Assembly: GCA_017883385.1 (NCBI GenBank)
Contig: JADGNQ010000042.1
Location: forward strand, 1 to 38,402
Direction: 5' to 3'
From: Candidatus Sulfotelmatobacter sp.
GTDB lineage: Bacteria; Acidobacteriota; Terriglobia; Terriglobales; Acidobacteriaceae
Length of the DNA stretch: 38,402 nt
Shown piece by piece: positions 1 to 8,729 of this stretch (positions are counted from its first letter, which is position 1; each line of letters begins with the position of its first letter). Below the pieces are notes generated by a model, which was given only the letters and a program-made list of their open reading frames with translations, had not been told where the DNA came from and did not search any database. The position numbers were made by a program, and so were the translations under genes.

Positions 1-10
1 AGAGCGAAAT

Positions 11-69
11 GGCGCTTCTGAAAAAACAAAGCGCCACCAGGAGACGTGTCGCTCAAAACGCTTGACACG
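11..69. repeat. two short inverted repeats at the window edge
   Basis: Seen directly: GGCGCTT (11-17) pairs with AAGCGCC (29-35), and CGTGTC (45-50) pairs with GACACG (64-69). They lie in 155 bases with no convincing gene, downstream of the leftward VOC gene's stop. The first hairpin could be a weak terminator for that gene or belong to a gene outside the window. No U-tract makes the case strong. Confidence 0.35.
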
Positions 70-155
70 CGGCATCGTCGTTAGAGACAGGATGACAACG
101 AGGAGGGAATGTCCAGGGACAGGGACAACGACCAGCGCCGACGCCTGGGCTCCCC

Positions 156-548
156 TTACCTCGCCACTTCACTCATCAGCCCCAGCAAGTTCCCCTCCGA
201 ATCGCGGAAGAATACCATCCACAGGTCGTGATCGGGCATTCTCGCGATCAAATGCGGTTCGTCCTCGAACTTTACCCCACTCGTTTTCATCCTGACGTGC
301 GCGGCCTGAATATCGGGCACGGCAAAGTAGAGAATGGAGCTGGGATGGTCGAACTCGGGCTTCTCCGGACGCGTCAGCATCAGGCGCACCCCGCCGCATT
401 CGAAGAATGCGAGACCCGGGCCGGCCTTGAACAGCAACTTCAGGCCCAACGCGTCCTGATAGAAAGCGGCGGCGCGCTCGACATCGTGCGCGTTGATGGC
501 AATTTGCCCGATGCGCGTAATTCCGGTTCCAGCACCCGTGACATTCAT
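156..548 (-). CDS. VOC-fold (glyoxalase/bleomycin-resistance-like) protein
   Basis: 130 aa, one vicinal-oxygen-chelate domain filling the protein. It opens with a typical first beta strand and helix (IGQIAINAHDVERAAAFYQ, about residues 13-31) and ends with the FFRDSEGNLLGLMSE strand that closes the family fold. His21 and the C-terminal Glu of LMSE are candidate metal ligands. The family includes glyoxalase I, dioxygenases and antibiotic-sequestering proteins, and the substrate cannot be read here. The ATG at 548 has an AAGG about 7 nt upstream. It is transcribed divergently from a MarR regulator with a palindrome in the shared promoter, so it is probably that regulator's target. An overlapping ORF in another frame is a shadow. 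Confidence 0.88.
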   Translation of the reverse strand: MNVTGAGTGITRIGQIAINAHDVERAAAFYQDALGLKLLFKAGPGLAFFECGGVRLMLTRPEKPEFDHPSSILYFAVPDIQAAHVRMKTSGVKFEDEPHLIARMPDHDLWMVFFRDSEGNLLGLMSEVAR

Positions 549-568
549 CAGCCTTGACCTCTCGAATG

Positions 569-597
569 ATATTAGTTAGCATAGCTAACTATAGTCA
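569..597. promoter_or_regulatory. MarR-type operator in the divergent promoter
   Basis: A perfect 8-bp inverted repeat, TAGTTAGC (573-580) and GCTAACTA (584-591), separated by 3 bases. On the minus strand it fills the spacer between a TGACTA-like -35 (592-597) and a TAATAT -10 (569-574) for the VOC gene. On the plus strand TATAGT (590-595) could be the -10 for the MarR gene. AT-rich 16-20 bp palindromes between divergent genes are the usual MarR-family operators, so autorepression plus control of the VOC gene is the natural inference. Confidence 0.7.
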
Positions 598-619
598 CTC
601 ACTCAAAGTCAACGGAAAA

Positions 620-1087
620 ATGAATCCGGAAGAATCCGAGTCCCCCAGCATCGAGCCGCGCGCCGAGGCGACGGTCATCGCTGACCGCCTGCATTCTGCC
701 ACCATTCATTTACTGCGCCGCATGCGCAAGCAAGACGTCGCCACTGGCGAGGGCCCGGCGCGCCTCTCCGCGCTCTCTGTGCTGGTTTTCGGTGGACCGA
801 AGACGCTGGGCGAACTGGCCGCCGCCGAGCAGGTAAAACCACCCACCATGAGCCGCATCGTGGCCGGCCTCGTCCGCAGCCGCCTGGTCAAAGTGACCGC
901 CGATCCCCACGACGCCCGCCGCCTGCACGTTCGCGCCACTGCCAAAGGCACGCGCCTGCTCCAGAAAGGACGCCAGTTGCGCATCTCCTACCTCGCCTCC
1001 CATCTTGAAGCTCTCGCTCCCGAAGAACTCGTGAAGCTCGGCGAGGCTGTGGAAATCCTCAAAAGGCTGCTCGAACACTGGTCCTGA
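620..1087 (+). CDS. MarR-family transcriptional regulator
   Basis: 155 aa from the ATG at 620. It shows the MarR winged-helix layout: an N-terminal dimerisation helix (AEATVIADRLHSATIHLLRRMR), a helix-turn-helix (LGELAAAEQVKPPTMSRIVAGLVRSRLV), the basic wing DPHDARRLHVRATAKGTRLL with the family's D-x-R-D/A-x-R pattern, and a C-terminal helix. A longer reading from a TTG at 554 would run through the operator palindrome, so 620 is preferred. The ligand is unknown. The neighbouring VOC gene suggests sensing of a small reactive or phenolic compound, but that is inference. Confidence 0.9.
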   Translation: MNPEESESPSIEPRAEATVIADRLHSATIHLLRRMRKQDVATGEGPARLSALSVLVFGGPKTLGELAAAEQVKPPTMSRIVAGLVRSRLVKVTADPHDARRLHVRATAKGTRLLQKGRQLRISYLASHLEALAPEELVKLGEAVEILKRLLEHWS

Positions 1088-1113
1088 TTTCCGTTCGTTG
1101 GTAATTAGAACCG

Positions 1114-1140
1114 GGGTACTATGGTCAGGTGAAAGTACCC
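1114..1140. repeat. 7-bp inverted repeat between MarR and diguanylate cyclase genes
   Basis: GGGTACT (1114-1120) and AGTACCC (1134-1140) with a 13-nt loop, 26 bases after the MarR stop. It could be a weak terminator (no T-run) or an operator for the next gene. The rest of 1088-1273 shows no recognisable element; in particular no GEMM-type c-di-GMP riboswitch core was seen ahead of the GGDEF gene. Confidence 0.4.
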
Positions 1141-1273
1141 TCGCAATACTGCATACTAGTGGGTCTTGGGGTTCTCAGTCGAAGTGTGCCGCCAAGAGGT
1201 TGGCGGTAGCCACGACCAGCAGCATTCCGGCTAAACCTTCCCTACGACGATCTGTAAAACCGCTCGCCCAAAG

Positions 1274-2794
1274 GTGAATACACTGCCACGTACGCGCATC
1301 GCGATGACGGCTGCCGGCCTGCTCTTGCTGGCCCACATCACTGTTGTCGCCTTGCTGGGGACGAAGGCGCCGTGGGGCCCGGTCCTGTCCGATTTCATTC
1401 AGTTCAGCCTGGGCACGGTGCTGATCTGGTCGGTCGTCGAGGCCAGTCGCCGCTCGGAGGGTTTGGCGCGCTCTTTCTGGCGTCTGACGGCCGCGGCCTA
1501 CGCCGTGTGGCTCGTCGCGCAGGGACTTGCCGTTTACAACGACGCCGCTGGATCGGCCCCCGTAGCCTGGATCGGCAATCTGTTGTTCTGCTTCTGGTTC
1601 GTTCCCTTGGCCATGGCCATGTTTCTCGACCCGGAGCACGAAGCTGGCCGCCTCGACGCGCTCATCGCCCTCGACTTTGTGCAGGCCGTGCTGGTTTGCG
1701 TCGCTGCATATTTGTATTTCTTTTATCTGCCCAAGGCAGGACTGGCCTCAGAACTGCCGCACTCCGTTTGGACTCCGTACTTCGCTGGGTACGCGTTTGT
1801 CGCTGGATCTTTTATCGTGCGCGCCGCTGTCACCCAGTCCCGCGACGCCCGCGCCCTGTTCGGGCGCATGGGAATCTTCCTCACACTCTCTGGATGCGTC
1901 GATACCCTCTACTTCTACGGACCCGGACGCGGCCTGAAGACAGGAGCCTGGTTCGACATTCTGTGGAGCATTCTGCTGGTGGTGCCCATGATGATTGCGA
2001 TCACCTGGAAGCAGGCAGAGTCGCCCACACTCTCGCTCGATCCCCCCAAACGCGAGAAGCGCATTTACACCGAGATCTTCTTCTTGCTCTACCCGTTGCT
2101 CGTCCTGTTCATGTCGTTGCGTATTGCGCGCGAGCGCCTGGGATTGGCTGCCACAGTGGTGTTTCTGTCGTTCGTATGTTCCAGCACACGCCTGCTCGTC
2201 ACCCAGAACCGACTGGTGCAACTCAAGGACGCGCTGCGCCGCGAAGCTTCGCGCGATGGCCTGACCAGCCTGTGGAACCGCAAAGCCATCTTCGAGATCC
2301 TCGATCGCGAATTGCTGCGCGCGGAGCGGGATCAGGAACCGGTCGGGCTGATCATGATCGACGTCGATCACTTCAAAGCCATCAACGACAGCCGCGGACA
2401 CGCTGCCGGAGATGCGGTCTTGCGCATCATTGCCAGCGGCATCGCCTCCGTGGTCCGGCCTTACGACTCGGTCGGACGCTACGGAGGAGAGGAATTTCTG
2501 ATCGTCGCTCCCGGCTGCAGCCTCGTCGAGACCGCGGAACTAGCCGAGCGCGTGCGCAGCCACATCGCCGGATGCAGCATCGTGGTCGGAGGATCGAGCG
2601 TGAAAGTCAGCCTGAGCCTCGGCGTAGCTACAGGCCAGACTGCTGCCGACAGCGAAAAACTGCTGCACGACGCCGACACCGCGCTTTACCAGGCCAAGAA
2701 CGCCGGCCGTAACCGTGTCGAGCCCAGCGTGACCCGCGCTGCCGGCGCCAGCCAAAGTTCTTCGCCCACGTCCGGCCGCGGGTTCTGGCTGTAG
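1274..2794 (+). CDS. membrane-anchored diguanylate cyclase (GGDEF)
   Basis: 506 aa. Residues about 10-310 are mostly hydrophobic, with eight to ten likely transmembrane helices, forming a membrane sensor module. A C-terminal GGDEF domain follows (about 320-485), starting at DGLTSLWNRKA. The active-site motif is GGEEF at 404-408, a catalytically competent variant, and the allosteric I-site RxxD is intact (R395-D398, five residues before the signature). The protein should therefore make c-di-GMP from two GTP at the inner membrane and be product-inhibited. The signal sensed is unknown. The start is GTG 1274; ATG 1304, nearer the first helix, is an alternative. It appears monocistronic. Confidence 0.93.
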   Translation: MNTLPRTRIAMTAAGLLLLAHITVVALLGTKAPWGPVLSDFIQFSLGTVLIWSVVEASRRSEGLARSFWRLTAAAYAVWLVAQGLAVYNDAAGSAPVAWIGNLLFCFWFVPLAMAMFLDPEHEAGRLDALIALDFVQAVLVCVAAYLYFFYLPKAGLASELPHSVWTPYFAGYAFVAGSFIVRAAVTQSRDARALFGRMGIFLTLSGCVDTLYFYGPGRGLKTGAWFDILWSILLVVPMMIAITWKQAESPTLSLDPPKREKRIYTEIFFLLYPLLVLFMSLRIARERLGLAATVVFLSFVCSSTRLLVTQNRLVQLKDALRREASRDGLTSLWNRKAIFEILDRELLRAERDQEPVGLIMIDVDHFKAINDSRGHAAGDAVLRIIASGIASVVRPYDSVGRYGGEEFLIVAPGCSLVETAELAERVRSHIAGCSIVVGGSSVKVSLSLGVATGQTAADSEKLLHDADTALYQAKNAGRNRVEPSVTRAAGASQSSSPTSGRGFWL

Positions 2795-2958
2795 TTCGCT
2801 GGCGTGGCCACTGCGCGCACATCGCTGCGTGATGACCATCACACTCGTCGCCAATTCTTTGTTTGTGCAGCAACGTTATGTTGGCTTCCTGGTGAGCCAT
2901 GCGCGAAAACGACCCCCTCGACTTTGGTTGCATGATGTAAGGAATCTGTTTTCCCTGC

Positions 2959-2988
2959 TGGACTCCTAGTGTTAAATCGGTTTAATAT
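2959..2988 (+). promoter_or_regulatory. LacI-type palindrome overlapping a putative promoter of the Oar-like receptor
   Basis: TTAAATCGGTTTAA (2972-2985) is an inverted repeat (TTAAA/TTTAA) with a central CG, the form of LacI-family operators. It overlaps a TAATAT -10 (2983-2988); a TGGACT at 2959-2964 could be the -35 with an 18-bp spacer. The position suggests repression of the downstream receptor by a LacI-type regulator encoded elsewhere. No such regulator is in the window. Confidence 0.5.
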
Positions 2989-3001
2989 TCCCGCGGATCG
3001 T

Positions 3002-3039
3002 TCGCGGAGGCTCCTGGGGTTAAGTCTGACCCTCCGCGA
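3002..3039 (+). promoter_or_regulatory. 5'-leader hairpin just upstream of the receptor's ribosome site
   Basis: TCGCGGAGG (3002-3010) and CCTCCGCGA (3031-3039) form a perfect 9-bp GC-rich stem with a 20-nt loop. It ends four bases before the AAGGGGGA Shine-Dalgarno (about 3043-3050) of the ATG at 3054. The left arm itself contains GGAGG, so the right arm carries an anti-SD sequence. It could stabilise the mRNA or tune translation. Confidence 0.4.
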
Positions 3040-3053
3040 CCAAGGGGGACACG

Positions 3054-6000
3054 ATGTATTCTTCCGCTTCGGCATTCCAGTCCAACTACCAACGCCTTCT
3101 GGCCGGCACTTTGATCATCGCAACCCTGATTGCGGTGCCTACCATGCTTTTCGCCCAAGGCTACTTCGGCACCGTAAGCGGCGTGCTGACGGACGCCACC
3201 GGCGCAGTAGTCGCGGGCGCCAGGGTCGTGCTGACCGATCAGCAGAAGGGGTTCACCTTCAGCGCCACCTCCGATGACTCCGGCCGCTATCTATTCCGCT
3301 CGATCCCACCGGGCTTGTATTCCGTCGCGGCGGAATCGAAGGGCTTCCAGAAGACTCAGAGCGCCAAGTTCAAGATTGATATCAACGAGAACGCCACCAC
3401 CAACCTCACGCTCAAAGTAACGGGCGACACACAGACCGTTCAGGTGGAAGCCCAGGGCGAAGTCATCCAGACCCAGGACGCCGAAACCGGACAAGTCGTC
3501 AACCGCCGGTTCATCAATAACCTTCCGCTGATCGACCGCAACGTGGTCGACCTCACCAAGCTCGCCCCTGGAGTTACAGAAATGGACGACCAGTGCGGCG
3601 CTGGCTGTACGGGGACGAATTTCGTCTCGAACGGCAGCCGCGGATCGACTGCGGACATCCTGACCGACGGCGCTTCAGTCACCAACTCCGAACCCAATGG
3701 AGGCATCACGGCGGCAACGTATCTTCCTTCGCCCGAAGCGGTGGAAGAATTCAAAGTCGAGCAGACAAACTTCAGCGCGGAGTACGGATTTTCCGGCGGC
3801 TCGGTGGTGAACATGCTCACCCGCTCCGGCACCAACAAGTTCCACGGCAGCGTGTACGACTTCGTTCGCGATCAGTCTCTCGATGCCAATAGCTGGTTCA
3901 ACGACTACTACGCTGCCACCACTGGCGTACCTCAGCCCAAAGGGGCTTTACGTCGCAATAATTACGGCGGCACGATCGGCGGTCCGATCATCAAGGGCAA
4001 GACTTTCTTCTTCTTCGACTACGACGCTACGCGCCAAACTGGCCAGTCTTCGTCGGCCGCGGGAGTTCCCACCGACGCCATGCGGTCGGGCGACTTTGGC
4101 CAGCTATGTTCGGAATGGCAGGGAACGTTCGACAGCAATGGCCTGTGCAGCGTGCCGCAGGGGCAGATCTGGGACCCTTACCTGCGCTATTTCGACCCCA
4201 ATGCCGAAGGGGCGGTGGCGAACAACCCCAGTTCCTACATCCCGTTTAACAACCTCGGCACCTACATCAGTCCCGGCTGCGATGCTGCGTTCTTATTCGC
4301 CCAGAACGGGAATCCATGTCCTCCAGCGGCGAATCAGCCGGTTCCGGGAGTTCCGGGAAACTTGATCGATCCTGTGGCGCTAAAGATGTTCAGCTATTTC
4401 CCCGAGCCGAACATTCCAGGCGGATCGATTTACAAGAACTGGTTCGGGTCGGGTCCCAACCAGAACTCCAATCGCCAGTTCGACATCAAGATCGATCATC
4501 GATTCAGCCAGAGTGATCTACTCAGCGGAAAATTTTCGTACCAGTACAGCACGGGCCACGGCATCAATTGCTTTAAGAATTTCACCGATCCTTGCCAGGG
4601 CGGACCGGGCTGGAGCAATGCGCACCTGTTTGCCGTCACCGAGACGCACACTTTTACTCCCACCTTGCTGATGAACGTAACGTTGGGCTTTACCCGCGGG
4701 GTATGGCACTACAGCGCATACAACCCGCAGGGAGTCGATGATCCTTTGAGCGCACTCGGGTTCCCGTCGTATCTCGACAGCAACGGCTTCAAGGGTGTGC
4801 CGACGATCTATTTGGATCTGCATCAATCCGCGGGATCGCAGTATATCGGCAGCGATACCTACGGCAACATGCGGCTGGGGCAGGATACGGGAACGCTGAC
4901 GGCAACGCTCGACAAGGTACATGGATCGCATGAGGTGAAGTTCGGATTTGACGGACGCGTACACCAGATCAACTACATCCAGACAAACGCGGCGAACGGC
5001 ATCTTCAGCTTCGACGAGAACGGCTCGTCGTCCTGTCCGAACAACCTCGAGGGCTGTGGGGGTGACGATCTGGCCAGCTTCCTGATGGGCAACATGAGCG
5101 GGAACTCGTATTACGAGATTCAATACCGCCCTGCCACGACGAACTATCAATATGGCGTTTTCGCGCAGGACAACTGGAAGGCGACTCCGAAACTGACGTT
5201 GAACCTGGGATTGCGCTATGACGTCACCCTGCCGCGCACGGATCGGTATAACCGGCAGAACTATTTTGATCCGAACGTGGCCAGCCCACTGAACAATGGA
5301 AGCTTCACCTACACCGATCCGGTGAGCGCCCAAGACGTCACCAGGAACCTGGTCGGCGGTGAAGTGTTCGCCACTCCCAGCCAGCGCAAGAACTACATCA
5401 CCGATTGGCATGACATTCAGCCGCGTTTCGGCTTTGCCTACCAGTTCGCTCCAAAGATGGTTGTCCGCGGCGGTTATGGAATTTACTACGGACAATCGCG
5501 TTCAGGAGTCACGGGAGTCGTGCCTTATGGATCCGCGGGCTTCAACCAGGGTACAAACGTGATTCCCACCTATCTGAACCACGGCGACACTCCCTGGCTG
5601 CGTCTGAGCAACCCGTATCCCAACGGGTTGATCCAGCCGGCGGGGAATACGCTCGGCTTGTTGAACGATGTGGGGCTTGGCGCGAACGGCCCGCTGTACA
5701 CAGCTGGCGCGAACCAGACGCCCTACGAGCAGAGCTGGAGCCTGGGCTTCGAGCGGGAACTGCCGGGGAACATGTTGATCAATGCCGAGTACATCGGGAA
5801 GAAAGGAACGCATCTTCCGTTCAGCGGCACCAGCTATGTCTACAACCACCTCGGCTCGTGGATTGAGAGCCTGCCGGTGACCGAGGCAGATCCGGATAAC
5901 ACTCCGGTCTGCACGACGCTGACGATCGCCTGCCTCAACAATCAGGTACCCAATCCCTTCTTTGGGGTGATCACGGACCCCAACAGCGGACTGTCGAGCG

Positions 6001-6827
6001 ACACGACGTCGTACGCTCAGTTGCGGCTCCCCTTTCCGCAATTCACAGGTGTCAGCACGGATTCGCTGTTGATAGCGAGCTCCATTTATCACGCGCTGCA
6101 AGTGTCGGCCGAGAAGCGCTATTCCAATGGATTGCAGTTCCTGGCGACATTCACCTGGTCGAAGTCGATTGACGATTCGTCGAACGCAGACGACAACGTT
6201 ACCTGGCTGGGAAGCTTCAGCAGCCTGCAGGATCCGAACAAGCCGTGGCTTGAACGGAGCCTGTCGACCTTCGACATTCCCTACGTGGCGCAATTCAGCT
6301 ACAGCTACGATCTACCGTTTGGCCGCGGGCGGGCATTCCTCGGAAATCTGCCACGCTGGGCGAACGGGATCCTGGGCGGATGGAAGACGAACGGCATCTG
6401 GCGCATCGCCGACGGAAGGCCGCTGACGTTTGGTCTGGCTGACGGAACCTCGTTGCCAACCTATGGCGCGCAGCGGCCCGAGCTGGTAGGAAAGCCACAG
6501 CGTAATCACGGGTCGGATTGGATGTTCAACTACTTTAAAGACAACAGTGTGTTGCAACAACCGGCCCCCTTCACCCTGGGGAACGCGCCGCGAGCCTTCG
6601 GCGGCGTGCGGAGTCCCTGGACGTTTACCAGCGACTTGTCCATCGGGAAGCAATTCCAGGTTCGAGAGGAGATGAACTTCGAATTCCGCATCGAGGCGCA
6701 GAACGCGTTTAACCATCCTGTGTTCGGGACACCGAACACGACCGTCGACGATCCCAGCTTTGGGCAGATCGGATACACATCGGTGGGCGCGCGACAGGTG
6801 CAGTTAGCAATCAAGTTCAACTTCTAA
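3054..6827 (+). CDS. Oar-like TonB-dependent outer-membrane receptor
   Basis: 1257 aa. A signal peptide (hydrophobic LLAGTLIIATLIAVPTMLFA, cleavage near A35) is followed by a carboxypeptidase-regulatory-like beta-sandwich (about 37-125, GYFGTVSGVLTDATGAVV... to LTLKVTG). Next come a plug domain (about 135-265, with SNGSRGSTADILTDG) and a long beta barrel ending in an aromatic C-terminal strand, LAIKFNF, the signal for outer-membrane insertion. This is the Oar/CarboxypepD-TonB type common in Acidobacteriota, thought to import large glycans, peptides or siderophores; the substrate cannot be read. The ATG at 3054 has a strong SD. A LacI-like palindrome upstream hints at carbohydrate control. It is followed by a terminator, so it is probably transcribed alone. 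Confidence 0.95.
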   Translation: MYSSASAFQSNYQRLLAGTLIIATLIAVPTMLFAQGYFGTVSGVLTDATGAVVAGARVVLTDQQKGFTFSATSDDSGRYLFRSIPPGLYSVAAESKGFQKTQSAKFKIDINENATTNLTLKVTGDTQTVQVEAQGEVIQTQDAETGQVVNRRFINNLPLIDRNVVDLTKLAPGVTEMDDQCGAGCTGTNFVSNGSRGSTADILTDGASVTNSEPNGGITAATYLPSPEAVEEFKVEQTNFSAEYGFSGGSVVNMLTRSGTNKFHGSVYDFVRDQSLDANSWFNDYYAATTGVPQPKGALRRNNYGGTIGGPIIKGKTFFFFDYDATRQTGQSSSAAGVPTDAMRSGDFGQLCSEWQGTFDSNGLCSVPQGQIWDPYLRYFDPNAEGAVANNPSSYIPFNNLGTYISPGCDAAFLFAQNGNPCPPAANQPVPGVPGNLIDPVALKMFSYFPEPNIPGGSIYKNWFGSGPNQNSNRQFDIKIDHRFSQSDLLSGKFSYQYSTGHGINCFKNFTDPCQGGPGWSNAHLFAVTETHTFTPTLLMNVTLGFTRGVWHYSAYNPQGVDDPLSALGFPSYLDSNGFKGVPTIYLDLHQSAGSQYIGSDTYGNMRLGQDTGTLTATLDKVHGSHEVKFGFDGRVHQINYIQTNAANGIFSFDENGSSSCPNNLEGCGGDDLASFLMGNMSGNSYYEIQYRPATTNYQYGVFAQDNWKATPKLTLNLGLRYDVTLPRTDRYNRQNYFDPNVASPLNNGSFTYTDPVSAQDVTRNLVGGEVFATPSQRKNYITDWHDIQPRFGFAYQFAPKMVVRGGYGIYYGQSRSGVTGVVPYGSAGFNQGTNVIPTYLNHGDTPWLRLSNPYPNGLIQPAGNTLGLLNDVGLGANGPLYTAGANQTPYEQSWSLGFERELPGNMLINAEYIGKKGTHLPFSGTSYVYNHLGSWIESLPVTEADPDNTPVCTTLTIACLNNQVPNPFFGVITDPNSGLSSDTTSYAQLRLPFPQFTGVSTDSLLIASSIYHALQVSAEKRYSNGLQFLATFTWSKSIDDSSNADDNVTWLGSFSSLQDPNKPWLERSLSTFDIPYVAQFSYSYDLPFGRGRAFLGNLPRWANGILGGWKTNGIWRIADGRPLTFGLADGTSLPTYGAQRPELVGKPQRNHGSDWMFNYFKDNSVLQQPAPFTLGNAPRAFGGVRSPWTFTSDLSIGKQFQVREEMNFEFRIEAQNAFNHPVFGTPNTTVDDPSFGQIGYTSVGARQVQLAIKFNF

Positions 6828-6857
6828 CCTAAAGCGAGAGCAGAGCAAAGCAAGAAG

Positions 6858-6890
6858 AGGCCAGCCGCGAGGTTGGCCTTGTTCGTTTTT
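6858..6890 (+). terminator. Rho-independent terminator of the receptor gene
   Basis: A 9-bp stem, AGGCCAGCC (6858-6866) with GGTTGGCCT (6871-6879, one G:U pair), closes a GCGA tetraloop and is followed by a T-rich tail ending in TTTTT (6886-6890). It lies 31 bases after the receptor stop. Confidence 0.85.
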
Positions 6891-7056
6891 CGTAACAAGT
6901 CGCAAACGCGCTTGACCTCAAGCCGGTCCCGTTTTAACATTCGCCCAACTTCTTCCCCCCAAGCGACATCCGTTCGCGGAGGTATGTGTGTCTGCGGGCG
7001 GCCGGCCCTTTGCCAGTTTTTCTGAATTCTGCACTCTCGTCAAAGGAGACTCTCAC

Positions 7057-7893
7057 ATGGCTTTGAAGAAACTTGATATGCCGGAGGCGCGGAAGAGCGT
7101 AACCCTGCAATCCGATCCTACGCGGATCGATACCCGCAAACTCAAACTCGGCAAGCAGGTGGCGCGGCACGATCCGCGTACCCTGCTGCTCGCTTCGTAC
7201 ACGACGGCCGCACTTCCCACGCCGCCCGCCAGCTTCGATCTCACGTCGAAGGTGCACACCTGGGGCATGATGGACAACGACCAGCTCGGCGATTGCACCT
7301 GCGCCGCCGCCGGACACCTGATCATGGAATGGACGGCGAATGCCAAGAAGAAGATGGTCACGCCTTCCGATAAGGCGATTGTCGCCGCCTACTCGGCCAT
7401 CACCGGCTACAATCCCACAACCGGAGCCAATGACAACGGCGCAGTCGAGATCGATGTACTCAACTTCTGGCGGCAGAGCGGGATCGCCGGACACAAGATC
7501 GGCGCCTACATGGCTCTGGAACCCTCGAACCACACCCACATCATGGACTCGGTGTACATCTTCGAAGGCTGCTACATTGGGGTGCAATTGCCCGTCAGCG
7601 CGCAGGCGCAGATACAGAATCACCAGCCGTGGTCGGTGCCGCCGGGAGGTCCGACTGGCGATGGCAAGCCCGGCTCCTGGGGAGGCCACGCGGTTCCTGT
7701 CGTGGCTTACGATGCTCGCGGCGTCACGGTCGTGACCTGGGGAGCACTGCAGATGATGACGTGGTCGTTTTGGGAAGCGTATTGCGAAGAAGCGTATGCG
7801 ATTCTCAGCAGCGACTATCTGACCGGAAAGAAAACGACGGCCCAGGGCTTCAACATGCAACAGTTGCAGGCGGACCTGGCGGATTTGAAGTAG
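7057..7893 (+). CDS. papain-like (C1-type) cysteine peptidase-like protein
   Basis: 278 aa from ATG 7057, chosen for its AAAGGAG Shine-Dalgarno at 7042-7048; an upstream in-frame start is less likely. The segment DQLGDCTCAAAGH (75-87) resembles the QLGSCTANA nucleophile motif of bacterial C1 peptidases, which makes C80 the likely nucleophile. GSWGGHAVPVVAY (206-218) gives the catalytic His (H211). VTWG (226-229) stands where NSWG usually is, so the Asn is replaced by Thr, and N74 stands where the oxyanion-hole Gln is expected. It may therefore be an altered or inactive peptidase. No signal peptide is evident. It converges with the S24 repressor gene. Confidence 0.75.
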   Translation: MALKKLDMPEARKSVTLQSDPTRIDTRKLKLGKQVARHDPRTLLLASYTTAALPTPPASFDLTSKVHTWGMMDNDQLGDCTCAAAGHLIMEWTANAKKKMVTPSDKAIVAAYSAITGYNPTTGANDNGAVEIDVLNFWRQSGIAGHKIGAYMALEPSNHTHIMDSVYIFEGCYIGVQLPVSAQAQIQNHQPWSVPPGGPTGDGKPGSWGGHAVPVVAYDARGVTVVTWGALQMMTWSFWEAYCEEAYAILSSDYLTGKKTTAQGFNMQQLQADLADLK

Positions 7894-7905
7894 CTGACGA
7901 TCGAG

Positions 7906-7975
7906 TCGTAGAGACGTTGCTGGCAAGATCCGCGTCACACGCGCAAGCAAGACGCAGCGAGCTGCGTCTCTACGA
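7906..7975. repeat. nested inverted repeat between convergent genes
   Basis: Outer arms TCGTAGAGACG (7906-7916) and CGTCTCTACGA (7965-7975) are perfect complements. Inside the right half a smaller hairpin, GACGCAG-CGAG-CTGCGTC (7951-7968), competes for pairing. Elements built on GTAGAGACG/CGTCTCTAC are a known kind of dispersed bacterial palindrome. Lying between convergent stops at 7893 and 8006, it could also act as a bidirectional terminator. Confidence 0.7.
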
Positions 7976-8005
7976 TTCAAGCAGACGATTCAACCAGCGG
8001 CGCCG

Positions 8006-8722
8006 CTAAGCTTCCAATCCCACCTGGCAGACACGGCCGACCAGATAATCGGCGGCCGTCTTACCTTCGTCCATGGTCACCACTTCGATGGGAGAGGACT
8101 GGTTGTGGGGGCGCAAGATGAGGTGGCTCCCGGCCACTTCGACGTATTTCACCGTGCAAGTATCGTTTTTCAGAACAGCGTACATATTGAACTCACCTTT
8201 GCGATAAGGCGTAAGTGAGTTGTAATGACGGTCGATCAAGAGCGTTGCCCCGGGCATGAGCCGTGGATACATGCTCATGGCTTCCTTGGCATCGACCTTG
8301 ATGAGCACGAAGCGCTGCCAGCCGGAGCGGTCGCCTTCGCTTTCGGCTTTCAGTTTGCGCAGAAAGCTCTTTTTGAATTTGAGGATTTCTTTGACGTGCA
8401 TGCTGGTGATGAGGGGCTCGGTGGCTGCTGTTGAGGCGTCGGTGAGCAGAACGTTTTCGAATTCGTCGCCGCTGGGAGGCAGAATGGAAGCGCGCTTGTT
8501 GACCTCGGAGGGATCAAGGAGGTCGAGCACCGAGAGGTGTTGCACCGCGAGCACTTTGTCCATGCCTTCCAGGCTTAAGCCGCGCTTTTTGTTCAGGAAG
8601 TTGGAGATGTGCGCCTGCTTGAATCCGGTCTGCTGCGCGAGCCGGAGGCCGGTCAGTTCGCCTGCTTCGATGCGCTCCCAGAGGACCTTGCGAAGATTAT
8701 CCTGCAGGATTTTGAACTTCAT
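8006..8722 (-). CDS. XRE/S24 phage-type repressor (cI/LexA-like)
   Basis: 238 aa. The N-terminal helix-turn-helix (about 22-60: GLRLAQQTGFKQAHISNFLNKKRGLS) is of the Cro/cI type. The C-terminal half is an S24/LexA-like peptidase domain: S150 in the SMYP motif and K192 in TVKYV fit the Ser-Lys dyad, so RecA-stimulated self-cleavage is possible. No clear Ala-Gly cleavage site was identified, so this is unproven. The ATG at 8722 (MKFKILQ) is preferred over upstream starts because the promoter's -10 lies only 7 nt before it. It heads the accessory cassette and is divergent from its first rightward gene, the arrangement of a phage immunity region. Confidence 0.88.
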   Translation of the reverse strand: MKFKILQDNLRKVLWERIEAGELTGLRLAQQTGFKQAHISNFLNKKRGLSLEGMDKVLAVQHLSVLDLLDPSEVNKRASILPPSGDEFENVLLTDASTAATEPLITSMHVKEILKFKKSFLRKLKAESEGDRSGWQRFVLIKVDAKEAMSMYPRLMPGATLLIDRHYNSLTPYRKGEFNMYAVLKNDTCTVKYVEVAGSHLILRPHNQSSPIEVVTMDEGKTAADYLVGRVCQVGLEA

Positions 8723-8729
8723 GGGCCGG

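Noticed and set aside
554-619. TTG start extending the MarR protein
   Set aside because: The extra residues would be encoded by the operator palindrome and promoter; ATG 620 gives the normal family length.
1088-1273. c-di-GMP (GEMM) riboswitch before the diguanylate cyclase
   Set aside because: No GEMM core was seen; only a simple 7-bp inverted repeat.
4518-5495. 325-codon frame opposite the receptor gene
   Set aside because: It lies wholly antisense to the strongly supported TonB-dependent receptor and has no recognisable domain.
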